Of a stretch of 44,070 nucleotides of DNA, positions 38,269 to 44,070 are shown piece after piece. The translations under genes and the position numbers were made by a program. The notes beneath the pieces were generated by a model. The model was not told the DNA's origin. It made no database searches and saw nothing but the letters and a program-made list of their open reading frames with translations. The stretch comes from Bog-473 sp035552395 (lineage in GTDB: Bacteria; Actinomycetota; Acidimicrobiia; Acidimicrobiales; RAAP-2). Position 1 is the first letter of the stretch, and each line of letters starts with the position of its first letter. Location: assembly GCA_035552395.1 (NCBI GenBank), contig DASZLL010000005.1, positions 1 through 44,070 on the forward strand, read 5' to 3'.

Positions 38269-39912
38269 GTGACCTCCCAACCGGAACCGCAATCGCTCCC
38301 CGCCGGCGCCGCGCGCGACACCGCGATCGGCGTCTTCACCGACGACGCCCCTTGGGAGATCGACCTCGACGCCCTGGAGTGGCGCCACGGCCTGGCCGCC
38401 ATCCGGGCCGATCTCAACGCCGCGCTTCCCCAGCTCACCCGGCCCCGCCTCCTCCCGCCCGGCCGCCGGCTGGGCACCAGCGTGCAGCACCTCGGGGGCG
38501 CGCTCGGGCTGTGGTTTGCCAGGGATCGGCGGACCGGCAGTCCGGGCTCCATCACCGGCCTCTCGCGTCGCCTGCGTGTCGCCGCCGAGCACCTGGGGCC
38601 GACGTACATCAAGTTGGGCCAGATCATCTCTTCGGGTGACGGCATCTTCCCTGCGGAACTCGTAGCCGAGTTCAAGTGGTGCCGCGATCAGGTCCCGGCC
38701 GAACCGTGGCCCGTCGTCGAGCGCGTCCTCGTCGAGGAGCTGGGGCGCCCGATCAACTCGGTGTTCGCATCCGTCGACCACACACCAAAGGCAGCGGCGT
38801 CCATTGCGCAGGTCCACCCCGCCACGCTGCTCGACGGGACCCCGGTCGTGATCAAGATCCAGCGCCCCTCGGTCGCCACCCGCGTGCGCCAGGACCTCGC
38901 CATCATGGCGTGGCTGGCCCCGCACCTCGTCGGACGCATCCCGGTCGCCGCGCTGGCCAATCCTCCCGCCCTCGTGGAGCTGTTCGCCGAGACGATCATG
39001 GAGGAGCTCGACTTCCGCCTCGAGGCCGAGAACATGCTCGACATCGCGATGACCTTCGCCGCGCTGGATCAGCGCGCCTTTGTCGTCCCCCGCCCTCACC
39101 CGACGCTGGTGACGCGCCGCATGCTCGTGATGGAGCGCCTCGACGGCTTCAACTTCGGCGACGTCGACGGCATGCACGCCGCCGGCATCGACACCGAGGA
39201 GATCGTGCGGGCCGGCATGATCGGCTTTCTCGAGGGCTGCATGATGCACGGCATCTTCCACGGCGACCTGCACGGTGGGAACCTCTTCGTCCTGCCGACC
39301 GGAAAGATTGCCCTGCTCGACTTCGGCATCACCGGCCGTCTCACCGAGGCCAAGCGCCTGGCCCTCCTCTCCCTCCTCGTCGGTGCGTCGAACGCCGACA
39401 TCCCGACCCAGGTGGCCGCGCTGCGCGACCTCGGTGCGTTCCCCGACGACACCGATATCGACCGCGTCATTGTGCAGCTCGGTCTCGACCGGCCGCCCAT
39501 CGACCCCACGCAGCTGACTCCCGACGAATTGGTGGGAGAGATGCAGCGCACGATCAAGACGCTCCTCGCCCTGGGCGCCAAGCTCCCCAAGGAGCTCATG
39601 CTGTTCGTGAAGAACCTGATGTTCCTCGACGGGACGATCGCCACCCTGGCGCCGGACCTCGACCTCTTCGGCGAGGTGGAGGCGATCGCCTTGATGTTCG
39701 CCACCAAGCACGGCGAGCGGATCATGTCCCAGCTCGGCCTCGAGCAGGACGCGGACTGGGCGCCGGACCTCTCGGGTGTCAAGGCGAGCTTCGGGCTCGA
39801 CGAGTCGACCGAGCACCTGACTCACCGCGAGATCCAGGCCCGACGGGCCCAGGTGCGCGAGAAGTTCGAGGACCGGGGGCGTCAGCGCCGCGGCCGAGGC
39901 GCCCGTCGCTGA
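38269..39912 (+). CDS. ABC1/UbiB-type atypical protein kinase-like ATPase
   Basis: A 547-residue member of the ABC1/ADCK/UbiB family, linked in other bacteria to quinone biosynthesis. Hallmarks are KxGQ in TYIKLGQIISSGDG (N-terminal extension), the Ala-rich loop KAAASIAQVHPA, VVIKIQRP with the nucleotide-binding Lys, the ExD-like EELDFRLEAENM, the catalytic HGDLHGGNLFV and the metal-binding LLDFGITGR. There are no membrane helices at the C-terminus, unlike E. coli UbiB. GTG 38269 is the annotated start; an AGGA element lies upstream. In high-GC actinobacteria the substrate is unknown, possibly menaquinone-related. Confidence 0.92.
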   Translation: MTSQPEPQSLPAGAARDTAIGVFTDDAPWEIDLDALEWRHGLAAIRADLNAALPQLTRPRLLPPGRRLGTSVQHLGGALGLWFARDRRTGSPGSITGLSRRLRVAAEHLGPTYIKLGQIISSGDGIFPAELVAEFKWCRDQVPAEPWPVVERVLVEELGRPINSVFASVDHTPKAAASIAQVHPATLLDGTPVVIKIQRPSVATRVRQDLAIMAWLAPHLVGRIPVAALANPPALVELFAETIMEELDFRLEAENMLDIAMTFAALDQRAFVVPRPHPTLVTRRMLVMERLDGFNFGDVDGMHAAGIDTEEIVRAGMIGFLEGCMMHGIFHGDLHGGNLFVLPTGKIALLDFGITGRLTEAKRLALLSLLVGASNADIPTQVAALRDLGAFPDDTDIDRVIVQLGLDRPPIDPTQLTPDELVGEMQRTIKTLLALGAKLPKELMLFVKNLMFLDGTIATLAPDLDLFGEVEAIALMFATKHGERIMSQLGLEQDADWAPDLSGVKASFGLDESTEHLTHREIQARRAQVREKFEDRGRQRRGRGARR

Positions 39913-39924
39913 CCCTCGAGGCAG

Positions 39925-40317
39925 TCAGTTCTGCCGGATGACCAGCCTGGTTGCCGCTTCGGCCAAAGTGCGCTCGGTGTTGAGCAGCTGCTGCGTGATG
40001 TCGAAGCCCGCCTTCACCAGCGTCTCCAGGTTGGACACCGGAACAACGCTTGGCAGCTTCGGCGCAATGGGGGCGGTGATCTCGGCGACGGCAGCGAGCA
40101 GCGAGAGTCCGATCGCCTCCGCGGCCTTGATGGAGACGATGGACTGATCCTTGAGCACGAGTCCGGCCTTTTCGCCTTGCTTGAACGACTCCTCAGCCTG
40201 CATGCGGGCGATCGTTGCGAGCCCCTCAAAACTCTCGGCCATGCCCTCGGCAAGGCCTTCGGCGGTGCCGTAAGACTTTCCGTTCTTCACTGTCCTCTCG
40301 GCTTCGGTCGTGGGCAC
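39925..40317 (-). CDS. Phasin-like helical protein
   Basis: A 130-residue, almost entirely helical protein: MAESFEGLATIARMQAEESF, KQGEKAGLVLKDQSIVSIKA, and NLETLVKAGFDITQQLLNTE, RTLAEAATRLV. The amphipathic Ala/Gln/Glu pattern and ETLVKAGFDITQQLLNTERT resemble granule-associated phasins, which coat polyhydroxyalkanoate or lipid granules. That is a similarity by eye and not secure. The GTG start at 40315-40317 has GGAGG five nt upstream, which decides it over the longer frame to 40416. It is convergent with the ABC1 gene (12 bp). An inverted repeat lies 85 bp upstream. Confidence 0.6.
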   Translation of the reverse strand: MPTTEAERTVKNGKSYGTAEGLAEGMAESFEGLATIARMQAEESFKQGEKAGLVLKDQSIVSIKAAEAIGLSLLAAVAEITAPIAPKLPSVVPVSNLETLVKAGFDITQQLLNTERTLAEAATRLVIRQN

Positions 40318-40711
40318 AACGGCCTCCTTCGTAGTCGGGATATTGGACGTCACGTCTTGGGTACATCGACGTCGAAGATGCGGTGCAACGTTCAACCAGT
40401 GTGTTGAGCACATCACTCAACAACGAGTACCCGCGCGCGAAATTTTAAGGACTCGCAGCGGGATGTCAATGGCAAGCGGTCGAACATTTCGGCCTTTTCC
40501 GGTCGTCGTCACGCATCCGTCTCCAAGCCAACGTTCCCGTCACATTGATCTCTCGATTCTGCCCAGGGGCACCGCCGTTGAACGCGACCCCCCGTCGTGA
40601 GGTTCATGGTCTTGTGGCGCCGCGTCGGCGCAGACACTGGCGTTCGATCGTCAAACCCGCAAATGGCGTTGCGTGACGCGGCGCGACGTAGCGCGATACG
40701 GGACCTTGGCG
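40318..40711. other. Intergenic region upstream of the phasin-like gene
   Basis: 394 bp without a gene. It contains the inverted repeat 40402-40422 and an AT-rich spot (AAATTTTAAGG near 40440-40450). It separates the phasin-like gene from the 3' end of the MarR-like gene at 40712. Confidence 0.6.
40402..40422. promoter_or_regulatory. Inverted repeat 7+7+7
   Basis: TGTTGAG and CTCAACA flank a 7-nt spacer. It is about 85 bp upstream of the phasin-like gene start and looks like a dimeric regulator site. Confidence 0.4.
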
Positions 40712-41155
40712 CTAGGCCGCGGATTCGGCGTCATCGCGGCTGCGCCGAATGATGGCCTTGAGCGTGCGCACCGTGGTCTCAATGTCGCGTTGGTCGAACG
40801 GGCCAAGCAGGTCGGCCGTCGCACCCTGGACGTACTCCCGGAGGCTCTCGAACAAGGCCGTACCTTCATCGGTCAGATCGACGGTCTCGTCTCCCGTGAT
40901 CAGCCCGTCGACACCGAGTCGAGCCAGCAGAGCGTGGGTGGAGTCCGCGTCCAAACCGCGCGAGCCTTCGAGATCTCGGAGCAGGGAACTGCGGGTGACG
41001 TGCGGGGCGCCGGCGGCAACGAGCTTGAGAGCGTACCAAGTTTCGGGTTCGACGCCTCGCTCAGCCAGATGGTCTCGAAGCACGGCGGTCATCGTCCGCT
41101 CGGTGAAGGCGAGGGTCTGACCGAACTCCGCGTAGGCGGCAGGTAGTGCGTCCAT
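40712..41155 (-). CDS. MarR-type winged-helix regulator
   Basis: A 147-residue protein. The winged-helix core is VEPETWYALKLVAAGAPHVT, RSSLLRDLEGSRGLDADSTH, then ALLARLGVDGLITGDETVDLTDEG, the last being the beta-wing. An N-terminal dimer helix (DALPAAYAEFGQTLAFTERT) and a C-terminal helix (RDIETTVRTLKAIIRRSRDD) complete it. ATG 41153-41155 has AAGGGAAG about seven nt upstream. It is divergent from another MarR protein, with 76 bp between starts holding a large palindrome, so both probably bind there. No target gene is adjacent. Confidence 0.75.
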   Translation of the reverse strand: MDALPAAYAEFGQTLAFTERTMTAVLRDHLAERGVEPETWYALKLVAAGAPHVTRSSLLRDLEGSRGLDADSTHALLARLGVDGLITGDETVDLTDEGTALFESLREYVQGATADLLGPFDQRDIETTVRTLKAIIRRSRDDAESAA

Positions 41156-41170
41156 GAGTGTCTTCCCTTC

Positions 41171-41224
41171 TTGGGTATGATGGACAGGTGCCTGTCCACT
41201 ATACCCAATCGACAGTACCCTGTC
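41171..41224. promoter_or_regulatory. Nested palindromic operator between divergent MarR genes
   Basis: TTGGGTAT (41171-41178) mirrors ATACCCAA (41201-41208), and inside these TGGACAGG (41181-41188) mirrors CCTGTCCA (41191-41198). This gives 16 of 19 paired positions over 38 bp. A third repeat GACAG...CTGTC (41211-41224) follows, next to the plus-strand start codon at 41232. Confidence 0.65.
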
Positions 41225-41231
41225 TATAGCG

Positions 41232-41672
41232 ATGCCTGACGATCGCGGCCACTTCACGATGGGCCTGCTCCTGCGCCTGCTCTATCAGCTGTATTCACTC
41301 GAGATTCAAGGTGCACTCCGCGCGGCGGGCTTTGACGACATCAACCCGGCCGCCGCCAATGTCTTCTCGTTCCTGACTTCGGAAGGGGCCACCGTTTCGG
41401 AGTTGGCGAACCTTTCACACGTTCGCAAGCAGACGATGGCGCAGACCGTCGAGCAACTCGAGCGGTCTGGCTACGTCGAGCGCCGCCCCAACCCATCGGA
41501 CCGCCGATCTCAACTGGTCTTCCTCACCGCGCGAGGGAAGCGGATTCCACGGGTCACGCATAAAGCCGCCGCTGCTGTCGAGAAACGCTGGGCCCGCCTC
41601 GCGGGAGGCGATGAACTCGAGACCCTTCGCCTGTCCCTCTCCGATCTGCTCACCCGACTCACGACGGAGTGA
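41232..41672 (+). CDS. MarR-family regulator
   Basis: A 146-residue MarR protein. The helix-turn-helix is ATVSELANLSHVRKQTMAQT, with VEQLERSGYVERRPNPSDRR giving the wing arginines that are the family signature (D-R-R-S). The N-terminal helix LLLRLLYQLYSLEIQGALRA and C-terminal LETLRLSLSDLLTRL make the dimer interface. ATG 41232 has no Shine-Dalgarno and lies 7 bp after the third repeat of the operator, so autorepression is likely. Its neighbour on the minus strand is a second MarR-like protein; the downstream gene at 41729 has unknown function. Confidence 0.88.
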   Translation: MPDDRGHFTMGLLLRLLYQLYSLEIQGALRAAGFDDINPAAANVFSFLTSEGATVSELANLSHVRKQTMAQTVEQLERSGYVERRPNPSDRRSQLVFLTARGKRIPRVTHKAAAAVEKRWARLAGGDELETLRLSLSDLLTRLTTE

Positions 41673-41728
41673 CCGTGAATCCTTCTTCCCCACCTGGAAG
41701 ATTTGGGAGTGCCCGGTAGGGTTGGCCC

Positions 41729-42202
41729 ATGGCCCACGAGACAAGTGCCGGCTCATCACCGATCGTCAAGGGTTTGATGAACAACCTCCGCGAGATCCTC
41801 CCCGAAGCCGAGCGCCAAAAGCTCGAGGGGTACGCCGCACGGGCGGAAGCCTCGACGCCCAAGGGGGATTTCCATCGGGCGAGATACTGCCTGCATTGGG
41901 CCGTCAAGACCGCAGAGAGTCCCACGCACTCACATCTCTCCGGCGTAGCCATCCGCCTCAAGGAAACCCACAAGGCGTGGCAAGACATCTGGCTGGGGAC
42001 GGAGTTCGGCTCCGAAGTCGAGATTGGAAAGGGGCAGGTTTCCCAGGAGATCAAGGGCGATCAGAAGATCGGCCCGGGAGAAGACATCGAGCTGCTGTGG
42101 GTTGAGGAGGCGACGGACGTGGCGAAGAGTGCGGCCGAGAAGTCGGGCTGGGACAAGGTCCCATGGCAAGGACTTCTCGAAGAGCTTCTCAGGATGGGTT
42201 AA
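41729..42202 (+). CDS. Hypothetical protein
   Basis: A 157-residue protein, no recognised family. It is probably cytosolic: no signal peptide or membrane segment. The N-terminal half is helical (VKGLMNNLREILPEAERQKL, HRARYCLHWAVKTAE). The C-terminal half has a beta-rich charged segment (FGSEVEIGKGQVSQEIKGDQ, then KIGPGEDIELLWVEEATDVA). ATG 41729 has a GTAGGG about ten nt upstream. It is 56 bp after the MarR stop on the same strand, so it may be co-regulated. It is convergent with the small frame at 42245. Confidence 0.65.
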   Translation: MAHETSAGSSPIVKGLMNNLREILPEAERQKLEGYAARAEASTPKGDFHRARYCLHWAVKTAESPTHSHLSGVAIRLKETHKAWQDIWLGTEFGSEVEIGKGQVSQEIKGDQKIGPGEDIELLWVEEATDVAKSAAEKSGWDKVPWQGLLEELLRMG

Positions 42203-42244
42203 CCGATCGCGCCGAGCGTCTCGCCGACAAAGACGACTCATGCA

Positions 42245-42451
42245 TCAAGGCCAGCGTGCTCGGTGCGAGGTCGCCAAGCATTCCACATGACGATCGCCGT
42301 CCGGCGACAGCAACGTGAAGCGAAACATCGCTTCCGCATCCATGGCCGGCTGCACGATGTCGTCCATTGAGAAACATCCCGCGAGCGTGCCGCCAGCGTG
42401 CTTGGTCGCCGCTGCCACCGGATCGAGAAGCGGCAGCGGCAACCAATGCAC
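42245..42451 (-). CDS. Possible small coupled ORF
   Basis: A 68-residue frame that starts at a GTG overlapping the stop of the upstream VOC gene (TAGTG). Its centre reads DIVQPAMDAEAMFRFTLLSP, DGDRHVECLATSHRARWP. The overlap and codon usage suggest a real, translationally coupled gene, but no family is recognised and no Shine-Dalgarno of its own is seen. It could also be read-through of non-coding sequence. Confidence 0.3.
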   Translation of the reverse strand: MHWLPLPLLDPVAAATKHAGGTLAGCFSMDDIVQPAMDAEAMFRFTLLSPDGDRHVECLATSHRARWP

Positions 42452-42801
42452 TAGCCGTTTGAGGCCACGCCAACTTTGTGGCCCTGCGCGTCCGCGAACA
42501 CACCAAACTTTGTGCCCGGCACCTCTTGAACCGATTGCACGATCGTTCCGCCAAGGGCTTCGGCCTGCTTCAAGGTGGCCGCCACATCTTCGACCGCCAC
42601 GAAGAACAGAACCTCGTCCTCCGCACTCTGGCGCGGACTGATGGCGACATGCGGGCCACCTTCGACCCCCGTGTCGATGAAGGTGTAGCCAGGGAAGGCG
42701 CCCTCAGATGCGACTTTCCAGTCGAAGAGATCTGCGTAGAACTTCCGGGTGATATCCGGGTCGGCCGAGCGGATCTCAGTGTGAATCACAGGGTGGGGCA
42801 T
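42451..42801 (-). CDS. VOC-family (glyoxalase/bleomycin-resistance-like) protein
   Basis: A 116-residue vicinal-oxygen-chelate protein. The beta-alpha-beta-beta-beta modules are seen as VIHTEIRSADPDITRKFYAD LFDWKV in the first half and DEVLFFVAVEDVAATLKQAE followed by GTIVQSVQEVPGTKFGVFAD in the second. The C-terminal FADAQGHKVGVA matches the usual F-x-D-P-x-G-N ending. ATG 42799-42801 has GGAGG nine nt upstream, preferred over the longer frame. Members include glyoxalases, dioxygenases and resistance proteins; the substrate is unknown. Confidence 0.87.
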   Translation of the reverse strand: MPHPVIHTEIRSADPDITRKFYADLFDWKVASEGAFPGYTFIDTGVEGGPHVAISPRQSAEDEVLFFVAVEDVAATLKQAEALGGTIVQSVQEVPGTKFGVFADAQGHKVGVASNG

Positions 42802-43060
42802 GGTGGACGTCCTCCAGTCCGAGGGAGCGCCCGGGTGACGCTCACTGGCCATTACGACGAACTCGCCGTCGCCAGAACGACAACAATCCGTCAGAAATAT
42901 CCGCGGTCACCAAACGTTCACCGAACCTCGGCCCCTTTCGATCAGGCTCTACCGCTGAAGGTGCCCCCGATTCGTCTCGCATCCCGGTGTCGACGACGCG
43001 TGAGACTCACCGTGGAAACGATGACGAGAGCCGCCCAGCTGGGTTCGGCGCCCTGTTCGC

Positions 43061-43624
43061 CTACGACCTCGTCGGTTCGTGGCGAGCTTCGAAGGCTTCC
43101 TTGGCTTCCTTGAACATTCGGTGCTGCTCGAGGATGTGCTCGTGCGTGGCGCCGCCGGTCGGGACGTACGGGTGGTGGCGTCGGCACAAGATGTACGGAG
43201 TGCCCTCCAGGACGTGATGGCCGATTCGCCAGCATCCCTTTGTGTGACAGTTGACCTTGCGGACACCCGTGTACACCCCGACGCCGACCGCGGTGATGAG
43301 CGTCGCCTCACCGAGGTCCGAACCAAAGCCCGACCAGAAGTTGTAGAAGGGGTCCGGGCCTCCGTGAGTGACACCGGTGTGCAGCGCCAGCCAATGCCGC
43401 ACCACGCCGAAGAACGCGATGAGAAACGCGAGTCCGACGACGACGAGCACCAGGACGACGCCAAGGCCGACCTTCCGGGTCTGGCTCGCGCCATCGTCGT
43501 CGGCGCCATGCCCCGCCAGCGCGCCATTTCCCGTCGGACCCGCGGCCGGAGCAGGAGGGGCAGGAGGGGCAGAAGGGACCGCCGAGGTCGTCCCCGCCTG
43601 AGGAGTTGCCGCCACGTCGGACAT
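43061..43624 (-). CDS. Small membrane protein with Cys/His cluster, phage-like
   Basis: A 187-residue protein. The N-terminus is Ala/Pro-rich (SAPPAPPAPAAGP), then a transmembrane helix (VGLGVVLVLVVVGLAFLIAF). LGEATLITAVGVGVYTGVR gives a second segment. A C-terminal domain follows with NCHTKGCWRIGHHVLEGTPY and LCRRHHP, which fits a zinc site (C, C, C and His). Similar NCH-x-x-GCWRIGRH sequences occur, from memory, in actinophage genes. The remaining tail is helical and charged. ATG 43622-43624 has no clear ribosome-binding site. It is next to the Fic gene on the same strand. Confidence 0.6.
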   Translation of the reverse strand: MSDVAATPQAGTTSAVPSAPPAPPAPAAGPTGNGALAGHGADDDGASQTRKVGLGVVLVLVVVGLAFLIAFFGVVRHWLALHTGVTHGGPDPFYNFWSGFGSDLGEATLITAVGVGVYTGVRKVNCHTKGCWRIGHHVLEGTPYILCRRHHPYVPTGGATHEHILEQHRMFKEAKEAFEARHEPTRS

Positions 43625-43681
43625 GTGGGCAACGAGTCTACGGTGTCATCCATTCGAGATGCGGACGGTCCGGCGGCGCCT

Positions 43682-44070
43682 TCAGGTGCCGGGCCACCCC
43701 GCCACCAGCGCGACCAGTTCGTGCGCGACCCAGTACCGCGTCGGACGGCCCGGACCCGCGGCCTCGTCGGAGTGAAAGCGCTCCACGATGCCGCGCTCGG
43801 CCAACGTGGCCAGCGCGGTCTGCCCCGCCCTGGCCGTGATCCCGAGCACCTCCGCCACCACGGCGGCCGAGACGACGGGGTGCTCGGGCAAGAGGTCGAT
43901 GACCCGGCGCGCCGCCGCGTCTGCCCGCACCCCAATGAGGCGGGCCCGCCATTCGGCCAGCAGCGTCTCCGAGCGCGCCATCAGCGCGCCCGCCGCCTCG
44001 CTGGAACGCTCGAGCGCGGCGGCCAGCCACACGACCCACGGGTCGAGCTGGCCCAGGCGGAACAGGGTCA
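43682..44070 (-). CDS. Fic-family protein, C-terminal part (cut by window edge)
   Basis: At least 128 residues of the C-terminus. LFRLGQLDPWVVWLAAALER is the helical segment that follows the Fic core, and LLPEHPVVSAAVVAEVLGIT with ALATLAERGIVERF is the winged-helix domain of actinobacterial Fic proteins. The catalytic HxFx(D/E)GNGR motif would lie beyond base 44070 and is not visible, so AMPylation activity cannot be judged. A start at GTG 44032 would cut off the helical part, so the gene surely continues upstream. The protein ends GWPGT. Confidence 0.75.
   Translation of the reverse strand, partial: TLFRLGQLDPWVVWLAAALERSSEAAGALMARSETLLAEWRARLIGVRADAAARRVIDLLPEHPVVSAAVVAEVLGITARAGQTALATLAERGIVERFHSDEAAGPGRPTRYWVAHELVALVAGWPGT

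Overview
The window is high-GC, densely coded actinobacterial chromosome. Several signs point to the class Acidimicrobiia or a close uncultured relative. Two secreted proteins carry the GYWLVASDGG-type repeat that is common in that class. There is also a CysM/CysO/Mec cysteine set, a DUF2510 protein, a probable F420-dependent (LLM) oxidoreductase and a possible leaderless divergent promoter. The taxonomic placement is inference. No tRNA, rRNA, CRISPR array or intact IS element was seen.

Layout. 1-1730 (minus): cysM (cut by the window edge), cysO and mec, the sulfur-carrier route to cysteine. Divergent from mec is smpB, followed by the tmRNA gene ssrA (2321-2667). 2644-5445 is a decayed mobile-element scar. 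The last 26 bases of the tmRNA region recur at 4239-4264. Between and beyond the copies lie an XRE/nucleotidyltransferase toxin-antitoxin-like pair (nucleotidyltransferase frameshifted), arrays of 10-bp repeats, the first ~79 codons of a plasmid-type replication initiator cut at the core, a small excisionase-like gene with a coupled partner, and a P450 tail fragment.

5446-11800: a membrane-anchored FG-GAP/repeat protein, a small membrane protein, an orphan FtsX-type permease and a mazEF pair. 11851-17600: a serine hydrolase divergent from a carbohydrate set (GH1 glycosidase, GH130-type mannoside phosphorylase/hydrolase with an in-frame TGA near its start, acyltransferase-3/SGNH protein). 17642-20272: a small hypothetical and a secreted beta-helix protein that shares the six-repeat C-terminal domain of the 5446 gene.

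20309-28440 is rich in small-molecule oxidation genes: DUF488, two PhyH-type and one TauD-type Fe(II)/2-oxoglutarate dioxygenases, a zinc alcohol dehydrogenase, a DHA2-type MFS transporter and an ACMSD-like amidohydrolase. 28717-32839: an HtrA-like protease, a DUF2510 membrane protein and small proteins including a DinB-like one. 32912-35722: a P450, a TetR regulator and an LLM oxidoreductase behind a perfect 9+3+9 palindrome. 36159-39912: a two-component system and an ABC1/UbiB-type kinase. 39925-44070: a phasin-like protein, two divergent MarR-type regulators sharing a nested palindromic operator, hypotheticals, a VOC protein, a phage-like membrane protein and the C-terminal part of a Fic protein cut by the window edge.

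The most notable points are the tandem tmRNA attachment-site scar with its truncated replication gene, the duplicated six-repeat surface domain, the dioxygenase-rich cluster, an orphan minus-strand terminator at 35884-35951, and the nested MarR operator. No wholly new defence or biosynthetic system could be demonstrated from sequence alone.
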